64,000 nucleotides of DNA. Origin: CAZOVB01 sp964583095 (lineage in GTDB: Bacteria > Planctomycetota > Phycisphaerae > SM23-33). A model generated the notes under the pieces. The model did not search any database. It was not told where the DNA came from and worked only from the letters and a program-made list of their open reading frames with translations. Shown piece after piece: positions 7,396-15,293 of this stretch. The stretch spans positions 1-64,000 of the forward strand of contig CAZOVB010000020.1 of assembly GCA_964583095.1 (NCBI GenBank). The letters are read 5' to 3'. A program made the translations under genes and the position numbers. Position 1 is the stretch's first letter; the number at the start of each line of letters is the position of its first letter.

Positions 7396-8598
7396 TCAGA
7401 GTCCGGCGTATTCGTAGAAGCGGAAACGCATTTCCACCCGGCAGCGGCGCTCGGGCAGGGAGGTTATGGTAACTTCCACGCCGTGGGGGGTCATGAAGGA
7501 CTGCGTCTGGTCGGGTCGGAGGAGCTTGTCCCAATCGGCCTGGTTGAGAAGGTCCGCAAAGGCCAATCGGGGCCAGAGGTGCGACCAGGTCTTGTCCTGC
7601 CAGGCCGACTCGCCCGGGCCCTGCTTTCCCGGCAGCAGCGGGAGCAGTTCGTAGTGGGTCAGCATCCAACCGGGGATGTTGCCCCGGAGGGAATTGGCCG
7701 CCAGGGCCGCCTGGGACGATGCCGTCCGGGACGCCTGGGTCCATCTTGCCAGGGAGAGCCGATCCTTTCCCGTGGCCGAATCCTGCATGAGCTGATCCAA
7801 CTGATTGCGATTCTGCCCAAGGCGGATGAGCTTGGCCTCCAGGGCGTCTCGGAGCTTGCCGTACCGCCGGCGGTCCTGCTCGTTCTCGGCGAACTCGTAC
7901 TGGTAGTTCAGCCGGACCAGTTGCTCCTGGACCACGTTGATCTCACGCTGGATGAGGTTGAGCTGCCGGCGGTATTGGCGGGCCTCGGTTTCCAGGTCTT
8001 CGGCGCCCCCTGGGAGGACGGTGTCGTCCGAAAACGCCTGTGCAAGGGCCTCTGCATAGGCCCGGGCCTCCACTTCTTCGAAAAACAGGTTCCGCAGGTC
8101 CAGGAAGTTCTGCGGGGGCATCACGTGGCCTGGGTAGGCCCGCGTGGGGACCGCCTCTGCGACGGCCACCGCCGCGGTATCCAGCGCCTGACCGTGCGGG
8201 GCCGGCTGCCATTGCCTCTGGGCCGGACGCCAGGCGGAGACATCCACTTCGGCCTCGAGGACATAGTGGAACTGCACATTGTCGTGACCTCCCCCCCGCC
8301 AGCCTCTGCGGAACGTGTAGGCCTTGGCCAGGACGCGACCGTGGCTGACGGCCACGCGATAGCTCTCCAGGCTCATCGCGGCGTTGCTACCGTCTTCGTA
8401 CTGCTGATAGCTGTAGCCGAAGTCGCTGGAGGTCGCCAGGCGATTGGCCTTGAGCCAGCCGGGGGTAAGCTTGCCGACCTGGATATCCTGAAACGCCGAC
8501 TGCATCCGGGTATTGGTTTTGCAGCCGTTTGTTATCCCGACCAGCCAGGCAAGGCACGCCAGGGCGAGCATCGTGCAGGTTTGCTTGTTCCATCTCAT
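7396..8598 (-). CDS. Putative coiled-coil lipoprotein, unknown function
   Basis: Protein of 400 residues. It has a basic N-terminus, a hydrophobic stretch (about 9-22) and Cys26 in GITNGC, a weak lipobox, so export and possibly lipidation are likely. Residues 205-280 are rich in heptad-like Leu/Ile with Gln/Glu/Arg and should form a long coiled coil. The C-terminal third is globular with several Trp and Tyr. I recognise no family. It ends 69 bp before the desulfurase-like gene; that operon has its own promoter, so this gene is probably separately expressed. Confidence 0.8.
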   Translation of the reverse strand: MRWNKQTCTMLALACLAWLVGITNGCKTNTRMQSAFQDIQVGKLTPGWLKANRLATSSDFGYSYQQYEDGSNAAMSLESYRVAVSHGRVLAKAYTFRRGWRGGGHDNVQFHYVLEAEVDVSAWRPAQRQWQPAPHGQALDTAAVAVAEAVPTRAYPGHVMPPQNFLDLRNLFFEEVEARAYAEALAQAFSDDTVLPGGAEDLETEARQYRRQLNLIQREINVVQEQLVRLNYQYEFAENEQDRRRYGKLRDALEAKLIRLGQNRNQLDQLMQDSATGKDRLSLARWTQASRTASSQAALAANSLRGNIPGWMLTHYELLPLLPGKQGPGESAWQDKTWSHLWPRLAFADLLNQADWDKLLRPDQTQSFMTPHGVEVTITSLPERRCRVEMRFRFYEYAGL

Positions 8599-8718
8599 AC
8601 GACAACTTCCCTTCCATCAGAGTCCGTATGAGATATCGGAATAATGCGGCGCGAGGCCTCAGCCAAATCCCGGCTGGGGTGCAACCCTCCAGCATCGGGA
8701 GCTCTGGGGAAGTGGCTC

Positions 8719-9891
8719 TCAGCCTCGCAGGACGTCCAGGAGGATATCCATGCCGGCCACGAGGTCGTCGTCGCTGATCGTCAGCGCCGGGGCCAGACGG
8801 AGAATCTTCTCCTGGGTGCAGTTGATAATCAGCCCCCGCTGGAGGCATTTATGGAAGATTTCCTTGCCCGGGCCCTTGAGCTCGATGCCGATCATCATGC
8901 CCCGCCCTCGCACATCGGCAACGATCTCGAGCTCCGATTGGCGGATCTGCCGCATGATCTCCCCGCCGCGCGATGCAGCCGAGGCCGACAGGTTCTCCTC
9001 CTGGATGAGCTCCATGGCGGCCAGGCCGGCTGCTGCGCAGAGCGGATTGCCTCCCCCGGTGCAACCATGGGTGCCGGGCTGCAGAACGTCCTTGAGCGAC
9101 TCTGCCGCCACCATGGCTGCCAGGGGCAGGGATCCGCCGATGGCCTTGCCGAGGCACATGATATCCGGCTGGATGTCGAAATGCTGGTAGGCGAACCATT
9201 TGCCGGTCCGCCCGGGGGCGGTCCAGACCTCGTCTGCGATCAGGGAAAGGTTCTTCTCGTCGCAGAGCATCCCAACGCCCTCCATGAACGCGGCGGTTGG
9301 AATATTCACACCGCCCTCGCCCTGTATGGGCTCGAGGCAGATGCCGGCCGTCTCATCATCCACGGCCGCTCGCAGCGCGTCGATATCGCCGTAAGGGACC
9401 TTCACATTCCCGGCCAGCATGGGCTCGAAACCCTTCTGGAACTTCTCGGGCGTCAGGGACAGGGCTCCCATGGTCCGCCCGTGGAAACAGCCGTGGAAGC
9501 TGATGATCTTGTAGCGTCCCTCGCCGGCGGCCAGACGGGCGAGCTTCAGGGCGGCCTCATTGGCCTCGGCCCCGCTGTGGCAGTAGAAGACCTTGCCGCC
9601 GAAGCCGTTGGTCGTAATCGCCTCAGCCAGCCTGACCTGCGGCTCGTTGGTCATCAGGTTCCCGTGGGCCGCCACGCGTTTCATCTGCTCGGTGACGGCC
9701 TGGACGATCCTTGGATGGCTGTGGCCGGCCACGCCGCCCATTCCAAAACCGGGGAAAAAGTCGATGTATTCCTTCCCGTCGGCGTCTGTGAGGGTGGCGC
9801 CCTGGGCAGAGGCGACCGCGATGGGCAGCCGCCCATAGTTGGGGGTCAAATACTGGTTTGTCGCGTGGACGATCTCTTCCTGCGTGGCCAT
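8719..9891 (-). CDS. Acetylornithine aminotransferase-like class III aminotransferase (ArgD family)
   Basis: Protein of 390 residues; the chosen ATG gives MATQEEIVHATNQYL and follows AGAAAGGA, while a start 21 codons upstream lies beyond this ribosome site. SGAEANEAALKLAR, the D220-E221 pair that contacts PLP, and K249 in CLGKAIGG mark a class III PLP aminotransferase. The usual ArgD stretch DEVQTGxGRTG reads DEVWTAPGRTG here, and no arginine-pathway gene is near, so ornithine/GABA-type or other omega-amino substrates are possible. Confidence 0.88.
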   Translation of the reverse strand: MATQEEIVHATNQYLTPNYGRLPIAVASAQGATLTDADGKEYIDFFPGFGMGGVAGHSHPRIVQAVTEQMKRVAAHGNLMTNEPQVRLAEAITTNGFGGKVFYCHSGAEANEAALKLARLAAGEGRYKIISFHGCFHGRTMGALSLTPEKFQKGFEPMLAGNVKVPYGDIDALRAAVDDETAGICLEPIQGEGGVNIPTAAFMEGVGMLCDEKNLSLIADEVWTAPGRTGKWFAYQHFDIQPDIMCLGKAIGGSLPLAAMVAAESLKDVLQPGTHGCTGGGNPLCAAAGLAAMELIQEENLSASAASRGGEIMRQIRQSELEIVADVRGRGMMIGIELKGPGKEIFHKCLQRGLIINCTQEKILRLAPALTISDDDLVAGMDILLDVLRG

Positions 9892-10214
9892 GGGGGTCCT
9901 TTCTGAGCCGTAGGCTAGCCGAACCAATTCTTTTACGCGATGGATGGGGCTCAATCAAGGCAGAGAAACGGTTTCCTCCCGGCTTCGTCGTTGCCCTCTG
10001 CACGACTGGGCCATTTGTCTCCACGCCTGGTTGGGGGCCGTTTCCCAACCGGCAGACCAGAAAGCCCAAAAAGCATCGCAGTTCACCGCAAGCCTTTGCC
10101 TGACCGGCTGGCGGAACTGAGCCGATCTCCAACTGCCGGAATTCCAGGAAGGGAATCGCAGTATCACGGGCGAACGGGGCACTGGGCTCCTGCCGGCTGT
10201 CTCCGCCGGACGAC
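9892..10214. other. Intergenic stretch
   Basis: A 323-bp gap between two minus-strand genes. A promoter for the aminotransferase is at 9930-9958. The remainder shows no repeat, no RNA gene and no supported reading frame. Confidence 0.6.
9930..9958 (-). promoter_or_regulatory. Putative promoter of the ArgD-like gene
   Basis: Minus strand TTGATT, 17 nt, TAAAAG, about 38 nt upstream of the ATG at 9891, leaving room for the AGAAAGGA ribosome site. Confidence 0.5.
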
Positions 10215-11306
10215 TCAGTCCTGGTCCTTCATCGCCTGGATTTCCTTGAGACGATCGCGGATGGGCAGGTGCTGGGTGCAACGGGTCTCGCAGGCCCCGC
10301 AGAGCGAACAGGCCTGGGCGGCCTCGGGGCTCGTACCCCAGTGGTACTTGAGGCGACCCAGAAGAGGCTGGGGTTTCTTATCCCGCAGGACGTACTGGTT
10401 GTAGGCGTCCATCATCTTGGGAATTTCCACGCCTTCCGGGCAGGGCAGGCAGTAACCGCAGCCGGTGCAGAGCCCGTCGAACGACTCGACGACCTTGTCG
10501 CGGATCTGGTCGATACGCTCGGGGGGGTATGGCTGGAAATCTTCTACAGCCTGGACGGCCTGGTCCACATGATCCTTTGTGGAGAACCCGACCAGTGCGC
10601 TGGTGACATTGGGGTTGGAGACGTTGAATCTCAGGGCGGCTGCGACCACCGAAGGGTCTTCGGGGCCCTGGATGAAGTTGAAACGGTCTGCGAAATCGGG
10701 GATCAGGCCGCCACCGAGGGGGTTCATCGTCACCACGCCCAGGTCGAGCTCTCCGGCCTGTCGCAGGGCTTCCTCCCGGTAGGGGAAATTGATCGCGCAG
10801 TATCCCAGGGTCACGCCCTCGAAGAAGCCCTCTGCGAGCATGGTCCCCAGGTCCTTGCCCTGCATATGGCTGGAGACGACCACGTGTTCCACAAGGCCCT
10901 CTTCCTTGGCCTTGAGGGCTGCCTGGACCGCCCCGCCGTCCTTGCGGCTCTGCCAGGCATCCAGGTCCAGCACGCACCAGATATGGAAGAAGGTGATCTT
11001 CTCCTGTCCCAGGCGCTTGAGGGACTTTTCCAGACTGGCCCGTACCTGATCGCCATCCGGGCTGCCGCACTTGGTGGAGGTGTAAAAGGTTTCCGGCTTC
11101 ATTTGTTTGAAGGCGGCCCCCATGATGTCTTCGCTCTTGTCCTGGCAGTAATACGGGGCGGTGTCGAAGTAGTTGATGCCCTTCTGGTAGGCGTAGAGCA
11201 CCAACTGGGCCATTTCGTCGATCTTCTCAGGCTCGGGGAATCTCATTCCGCCGAAGCTGATCACCGAGACATCTTTGCCGGTCTTTCCATAGGGTTTGGT
11301 CCACAT
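10215..11306 (-). CDS. Aldo/keto reductase with C-terminal ferredoxin-type clusters
   Basis: Protein of 363 residues. The N-terminal TIM barrel carries the AKR signature (FGGMRFPE, D48-x-x-x-Y52 in FDTAPYY, and a lysine in TSTKCG). The C-terminus holds two Cys groups: C280-x-x-C-x-x-C-x-x-C-P in LCTGCGYCLPCP and C333-x-x-C-x-x-C-x-x-x-C in CSLCGACETRC, so it should bind one or two 4Fe-4S clusters. Members are common in anaerobes and probably couple sugar-like carbonyl reduction to ferredoxin rather than only NADPH. It is a single gene, divergent from the porin. Confidence 0.93.
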   Translation of the reverse strand: MWTKPYGKTGKDVSVISFGGMRFPEPEKIDEMAQLVLYAYQKGINYFDTAPYYCQDKSEDIMGAAFKQMKPETFYTSTKCGSPDGDQVRASLEKSLKRLGQEKITFFHIWCVLDLDAWQSRKDGGAVQAALKAKEEGLVEHVVVSSHMQGKDLGTMLAEGFFEGVTLGYCAINFPYREEALRQAGELDLGVVTMNPLGGGLIPDFADRFNFIQGPEDPSVVAAALRFNVSNPNVTSALVGFSTKDHVDQAVQAVEDFQPYPPERIDQIRDKVVESFDGLCTGCGYCLPCPEGVEIPKMMDAYNQYVLRDKKPQPLLGRLKYHWGTSPEAAQACSLCGACETRCTQHLPIRDRLKEIQAMKDQD

Positions 11307-11343
11307 TGCGATAACCTTTCATTGGGAGGGACGGGAAAAAAGC

Positions 11344-11372
11344 AAAATACCGAAAGGATTCGGCGGCTTCAA
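11344..11372 (-). promoter_or_regulatory. Promoter of the Fe-S aldo/keto reductase
   Basis: Minus strand TTGAAG, 17 nt, TATTTT. The leader of about 30 nt contains AAAGG before the ATG at 11306. Confidence 0.6.
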
Positions 11373-11411
11373 GCATTTCGCTCCTAGCTGCAAAGGCCCT
11401 TTCCAACAGGC

Positions 11412-11441
11412 TTGACTTTTTCATCTGTTTGCACCGATAGA
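11412..11441 (+). promoter_or_regulatory. Possible porin promoter
   Basis: TTGACT, 18 nt, GATAGA. The -35 box is good and the -10 weak; the leader would be about 45 nt and include GGGGAG before the porin ATG. Confidence 0.38.
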
Positions 11442-11491
11442 GACACCAGAACGAGAGCCCTCTATCGTCGGCCTTGCCGGGGAGAATCCAG

Positions 11492-12808
11492 ATGAAGTTT
11501 CCTGCCGCTGTAATTTCGGCGCTGTGCCTGGTCCTGACCTCCGCTCACAACTTGGGCGCCCAGGAAGACCCGGGGCCCGAAGGCATCGGCCCAGAGGCCC
11601 AACCCGCCAAAGGCCCCGAGGGACAGGGAGAATCCCTCCGGCAACGGGACACCCTCACCGGCGAATGGTTCGGCCTGGGTCGGAAACTGACCCAAAGGGG
11701 CATCACGGTCAATCTTTCGCTGACGCAGAACTTCCAGCAGAATCTCTCGGGCGGGACCAACACCGACGTTCAACGAGGCCATTACGCCGGCAGCTACGAT
11801 CTTGAAATCGAAGTCGACCTGGAAGCCCTGGGCGGCCTGCCCGGGGCCACCCTTTTCGCCCACGCCGAGGGCGCCTGGACACAGGGGATCGATCCATGGT
11901 CGGTCGGTTCAGCCGTGGGAAACGTCAACGGCGACGCCGTGGACGACCGCAGCATCGATCTGACGGAACTGTACTGGAACCAGAGCTTGCTGGATGGGCG
12001 AGTCCAAGTCCGCCTGGGCAAACTGGATATCACCGGGGGCTTCGAGTGTCAGGGCTCTCCGGTCGGCTTTGATGCAAATGCCTACGCCAACGACGAGACC
12101 CTCCAGTTCTCAAACGCAGCCCTGGTCAATAACCCGAGCATCCCCTTGCCCGACTATGGCCTGGGACTGGTTGTCTATGCCGAGCCGGTGGATGGCTGGT
12201 ATATCGCCGCCGGGGCAATCGACGCACAGGGCGACTTCCGCGAGACGGGCTTCAACACGGCCTTTCACGGAGAGGATTACTTCTTCGCCGTTGCCGAAAC
12301 GGGGTGGATCCATGCCTTTGCCTCCGACAACGGTACGCTTCCGGGAGGCTATCGGGCCGGTCTCTGGTACGACCCGCAGGACCAGCAGAGTTTCAAGACC
12401 GGCAGGACGCAACGCGACGACGCGGGGTTCTACCTGAGTCTGGATCAGAAACTGCTCAATGAAAACGACCGCGACGACGGCCAGGGACTCGGAGCCTTTG
12501 CTCGATATGGCTGGGCCCAGAGCGACGTAAACGAGATCCATTGCTTCTGGTCGGCCGGAATCCAGTACCAGGGCTTGATCCCCACTCGTGACCAGGACGT
12601 GCTGGGCCTGGGCGTTGCAGACGGGAAGCTCGTCAACCGGGCCGGCTACTCACAAGATCACGAAACCATCTACGAACTGTACTATGCCGCCTGGCTGGCT
12701 CCCTGGGTGCAGATCGCCCCTTCCGTGCAGTACATCCAGCACCCGGGCGGGAACAACTCCGTCAGCGAGGCCTTGGTCATGGGACTTCGCCTCCAGATGG
12801 CGTTTTAG
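11492..12808 (+). CDS. Carbohydrate-selective porin, OprB family
   Basis: Protein of 438 residues. The start MKFPAAVISALCLVL follows GGGGAG and opens a signal peptide ending near AHNLGAQ. After an acidic/Pro-rich spacer come TLTGEWFGLGRKLTQRGI and alternating-hydrophobicity beta strands typical of OprB. The sequence ends LRLQMAF with a terminal Phe, the signal for outer-membrane barrel assembly. It should let sugars or small oligosaccharides diffuse into the periplasm. There is no transporter next door, though a binding-protein ABC system lies at 20437-25749. Confidence 0.92.
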   Translation: MKFPAAVISALCLVLTSAHNLGAQEDPGPEGIGPEAQPAKGPEGQGESLRQRDTLTGEWFGLGRKLTQRGITVNLSLTQNFQQNLSGGTNTDVQRGHYAGSYDLEIEVDLEALGGLPGATLFAHAEGAWTQGIDPWSVGSAVGNVNGDAVDDRSIDLTELYWNQSLLDGRVQVRLGKLDITGGFECQGSPVGFDANAYANDETLQFSNAALVNNPSIPLPDYGLGLVVYAEPVDGWYIAAGAIDAQGDFRETGFNTAFHGEDYFFAVAETGWIHAFASDNGTLPGGYRAGLWYDPQDQQSFKTGRTQRDDAGFYLSLDQKLLNENDRDDGQGLGAFARYGWAQSDVNEIHCFWSAGIQYQGLIPTRDQDVLGLGVADGKLVNRAGYSQDHETIYELYYAAWLAPWVQIAPSVQYIQHPGGNNSVSEALVMGLRLQMAF

Positions 12809-12838
12809 GACTCCGGCAAGGGCGAAGGCAGGATCCAC

Positions 12839-12872
12839 AGCCGCGCCGCCCTTTTCCAAAGGCGACGCGGCT
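12839..12872. terminator. Bidirectional terminator-like hairpin
   Basis: AGCCGCG pairs with CGCGGCT, extended by CGCC/GGCG across one mismatch, with a 10-nt loop. It lies between the convergent porin and lipoprotein genes. Confidence 0.5.
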
Positions 12873-12894
12873 GACTCGATTCGAGCAGCAACAG

Positions 12895-13218
12895 TTACTC
12901 GAGTTCGTCGCGATCAACGCCGACGGCCATCAGCTTGGCGACCTTCTCTTCATCGCTGAGCTGCTCCCACTGGGAGGGGCATCCACCGCAGCAGAAGGCG
13001 ACCTTGTGGCCCCGGAATTCGGTGACCATTTCCTCGGGGACCTCATCGGGCTTGATCTCATTTTGGGGCATGATTGGACAGCGGGTGTTGATGTATACCA
13101 CTTTAGCATCGGTATTGGACTGCTCCCGCTGCTCGTCTTCGCCGCCGCATCCGGTGACAACCAGGCCGGTCAATCCGACCAACCCTGCCATCAGTACCAA
13201 GGGTAATGCACGTCTCAT
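12895..13218 (-). CDS. Small lipoprotein with a Cys-rich YHS-like metal-binding domain
   Basis: Protein of 107 residues. The start MRRALPLVLMAG follows AAGGAG with good spacing. The lipobox VTGC gives a lipoprotein. The mature part contains TRCPIMP and, about 30 residues on, VAFCCGGCPSQW, the Cys pattern of small YHS/heavy-metal-binding domains. A metal-binding or metal-sequestering role in the periplasm is likely; the metal is unknown. It is divergent from mntP (99 bp between starts), and an inverted repeat lies between them, so the two may share metal control. Confidence 0.82.
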   Translation of the reverse strand: MRRALPLVLMAGLVGLTGLVVTGCGGEDEQREQSNTDAKVVYINTRCPIMPQNEIKPDEVPEEMVTEFRGHKVAFCCGGCPSQWEQLSDEEKVAKLMAVGVDRDELE

Positions 13219-13240
13219 GGGTTCTCCTTTCAATGGAGCC

Positions 13241-13274
13241 TTGTATTTTAGGTGGCCTTCCTACCATAGTAGGA
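13241..13274 (+). promoter_or_regulatory. mntP promoter overlapped by an inverted repeat (putative operator)
   Basis: TTGTAT (13241-13246), an 18-nt spacer and CATAGT (13265-13270). The perfect inverted repeat TCCTAC-CATA-GTAGGA (13259-13274) covers the -10 box, a classic place for a repressor. A DtxR/MntR- or Fur-type regulator is plausible but the site does not match a consensus I can name. I do not see a yybP-ykoY riboswitch. Confidence 0.5.
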
Positions 13275-13316
13275 CGGCTTGGCCGATAGAAACGATCCGC
13301 GATTCGGGAGACGAGC

Positions 13317-13877
13317 TTGAGCTGGTGGGAGATTATTGGCATAGCGTTCGGGCTGGCAATGGATGCTTTTGCGGTGTCCGTCGCGGCGGGTATCACGCTG
13401 GAGAGACTCACAGGACGCCACGTGTTCCGCCTCGGGTGGCATTTCGGGCTCTTCCAGTTCCTCATGCCCGTAATCGGCTACCTGGCCGGGCGGACGGTGG
13501 CCTCGTACATCTCCGGGCTGAGCCATTGGGTCGCCTTTGGACTCCTGGGATACGTGGGTGGAAAGATGCTCTACGAAGCCTTCCAAGCTGAGCACCAGCG
13601 GTCCGGCCGCGACCCCACCAAGGGGCTGCTGATGGTCACACTCTCGGTGGCAACGAGCATAGACGCCCTGGCGGTGGGACTATCAATGGCGGTGATGTCC
13701 ACAACGATCTGGGTTCCCGCCCTGGTGATCGGCCTGGTGGCCGGGGCGCTGACGACCGTCGGAATGATCTTTGGCAGTCGGGTGGGCTCGCGGTGGGGCC
13801 GCCGCGCAGAGGTCCTTGGCGGCATTATCCTGATCGGCATCGGCACGCGGATTCTTCTCACAGCCCTGATCGGATAA
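13317..13877 (+). CDS. mntP: Manganese efflux pump MntP
   Basis: Protein of 186 residues, normal for the family. Starting at TTG 13317 (preceded by GGGAGACGAGC) it reads MSWWEIIGIAFGLAMDAFAVS, the conserved MntP opening with the metal-binding Asp of MDAFAVS. A second half-repeat has VATSIDALAVGLSM, giving the internal duplication with paired Asp residues. Six membrane segments are expected. It exports Mn(II) across the inner membrane. Confidence 0.93.
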   Translation: MSWWEIIGIAFGLAMDAFAVSVAAGITLERLTGRHVFRLGWHFGLFQFLMPVIGYLAGRTVASYISGLSHWVAFGLLGYVGGKMLYEAFQAEHQRSGRDPTKGLLMVTLSVATSIDALAVGLSMAVMSTTIWVPALVIGLVAGALTTVGMIFGSRVGSRWGRRAEVLGGIILIGIGTRILLTALIG

Positions 13878-13914
13878 CAAAGCCCGGAGGCGCCCCGAGG
13901 CCGAGGGGAGCGGC

Positions 13915-13943
13915 TTGTCAACTCCGGCCCAGGTGTCTATGGT
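13915..13943 (+). promoter_or_regulatory. Promoter of the DUF2064 gene, leaderless geometry
   Basis: TTGTCA (13915-13920), a 17-nt spacer and TATGGT (13938-13943). The ATG at 13950 lies 6 nt after the -10 box, at the expected +1. Confidence 0.65.
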
Positions 13944-13949
13944 TTGGAA

Positions 13950-14627
13950 ATGGATTCTGCCACAAGCCACACTTCGCGCGACATGAAAGACACATTGATC
14001 CTCTTTACGAGGTTGCCCAGGCCCGGGCTCTGCAAGACCCGTCTGATCGGAGCCTTGGGGGCCGAGGGAGCCTGCCGACTGCAACAAGCCATGACACAAT
14101 GGACACTCAGGCAGGCGCGAATCGCAGCCGGCCAGAGACCCCTGCGCATCGAGCTCCACCATGCCGGCGGGCAACAGGAGCAGTTGCAACAGTGGCTGGG
14201 GCCTGAACTGACGTGTCGCAGACAGGCCCGGGGGGATCTGGGCATGCGCATGCACCGTGCCCTGAGCGATGCGTTGAACCGGGGAGCACCCAAGGCCCTG
14301 CTGATCGGAAGCGACGTGCCGGAACTGGATGCCCCGCGCTTGCTCGAAGCGCTGGATCTTCTCCATCGCCACCGCCTGGTTCTGGTTCCGGCCGAGGATG
14401 GCGGATTCTGCCTGATCGGCTCAACCGGGCCCCTTCCCGCTATGACCGGCATCGCGTGGGGGACCGACAGGGCTCTGGCCCAGGTGCTCACCCAGGCCCG
14501 AAAGGAAGGTCTGGAGTATCAACTGACTCGCCCGGCCCGCGACATCGACAGGCCCGAGGATCTCAGATACCTGCCCCCGAAGCTGTTGGCGGAATTCGGC
14601 CTGGAGATTCCCGATCGACTACAATGA
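13950..14627 (+). CDS. TIGR04282/DUF2064 family glycosyltransferase
   Basis: Protein of 225 residues. LILFTRLPRPGLCKTRLIGALG near the N-terminus, LIGSDVPELDAPRL and the acceptor loop LVPAEDGGFCLIG are hallmarks of the DUF2064 GT-A family (TIGR04282), whose members sit in arsenosugar or other secondary glycoside pathways. The family usually begins at MKDTL (13983), but the promoter places +1 at the ATG at 13950, giving a 12-residue extension; no ribosome site precedes either codon. No arsenic or glycolipid genes are adjacent. Confidence 0.85.
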   Translation: MDSATSHTSRDMKDTLILFTRLPRPGLCKTRLIGALGAEGACRLQQAMTQWTLRQARIAAGQRPLRIELHHAGGQQEQLQQWLGPELTCRRQARGDLGMRMHRALSDALNRGAPKALLIGSDVPELDAPRLLEALDLLHRHRLVLVPAEDGGFCLIGSTGPLPAMTGIAWGTDRALAQVLTQARKEGLEYQLTRPARDIDRPEDLRYLPPKLLAEFGLEIPDRLQ

Positions 14628-14655
14628 ACTGCAGACGGGGCCAAGGAGAGATACT

Positions 14656-15285
14656 ATGAGCAAGGTACTGTTGATAGAAGCTTCCCCTCGCGGGCAACGA
14701 AGCCGGTCGATCGCCGTGGCCAGGAGTTTCTGCCAGGCATACCGAAAGAACCATCCCGAGACGGAAACAGAGACAATCAATCTCTTCGAGATGGATCTTC
14801 CCGCCTTCGATGGCGGCGCACTGGAAGCCAAGTACGAAATCCTCGGCGGAGACAGCCCTTCCCCCAAACACCAGCAGGACTGGTCACGGGTGGAAGCGAT
14901 CATTGAGCAGTTCGCCTCGGCCGATCTGTACATCCTGGCTGTGCCGATGTGGAATTTCTCCATCCCCTACCGGCTCAAGCAATACATCGACGTGCTTGTC
15001 CAGCCGGGATATACCTTTCGCTACGACCCGGAAACCGGCTACCAGGGACTCCTGGAGGACAAGTCCGCCTTCGTCGCCTACGCTCGCGGAGGAGACTACA
15101 GCGAGGAAGCCGCCGAAACCGTCGATCATCAGAAGTCCTACCTCGAGCTGATCCTCGGCTTTGTCGGCATTGCCTATATCCAGAGCCTGATCGTCCAGCC
15201 AACGCTGATGGGCGGTCCTGAGATGGCCCAGCAGAAGCTCGATTTGGCCATCAAAGAGGCCCAGGCCATGGGCGCAGAATTCTGA
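14656..15285 (+). CDS. azoR: FMN-dependent NADH:quinone oxidoreductase / azoreductase
   Basis: Protein of 209 residues with the flavodoxin-like fold of AzoR: LLIEASPRGQRSRSIAVA binds FMN phosphate, LAVPMWNFSIPYRLKQYID is the central flavin/dimer motif, and VAYARGGDYS the second flavin loop. It reduces quinones and azo compounds with NADH in the cytoplasm. Start ATG follows AAGGAGA, 28 bp after the DUF2064 gene, so the two may be co-transcribed. It converges on the sulfatase at 15294. Confidence 0.93.
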   Translation: MSKVLLIEASPRGQRSRSIAVARSFCQAYRKNHPETETETINLFEMDLPAFDGGALEAKYEILGGDSPSPKHQQDWSRVEAIIEQFASADLYILAVPMWNFSIPYRLKQYIDVLVQPGYTFRYDPETGYQGLLEDKSAFVAYARGGDYSEEAAETVDHQKSYLELILGFVGIAYIQSLIVQPTLMGGPEMAQQKLDLAIKEAQAMGAEF

Positions 15286-15293
15286 CCCGGCTC

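Noticed and set aside
13234..13316. yybP-ykoY manganese riboswitch before mntP
   Set aside because: The region is too short and shows only one small inverted repeat at the promoter.
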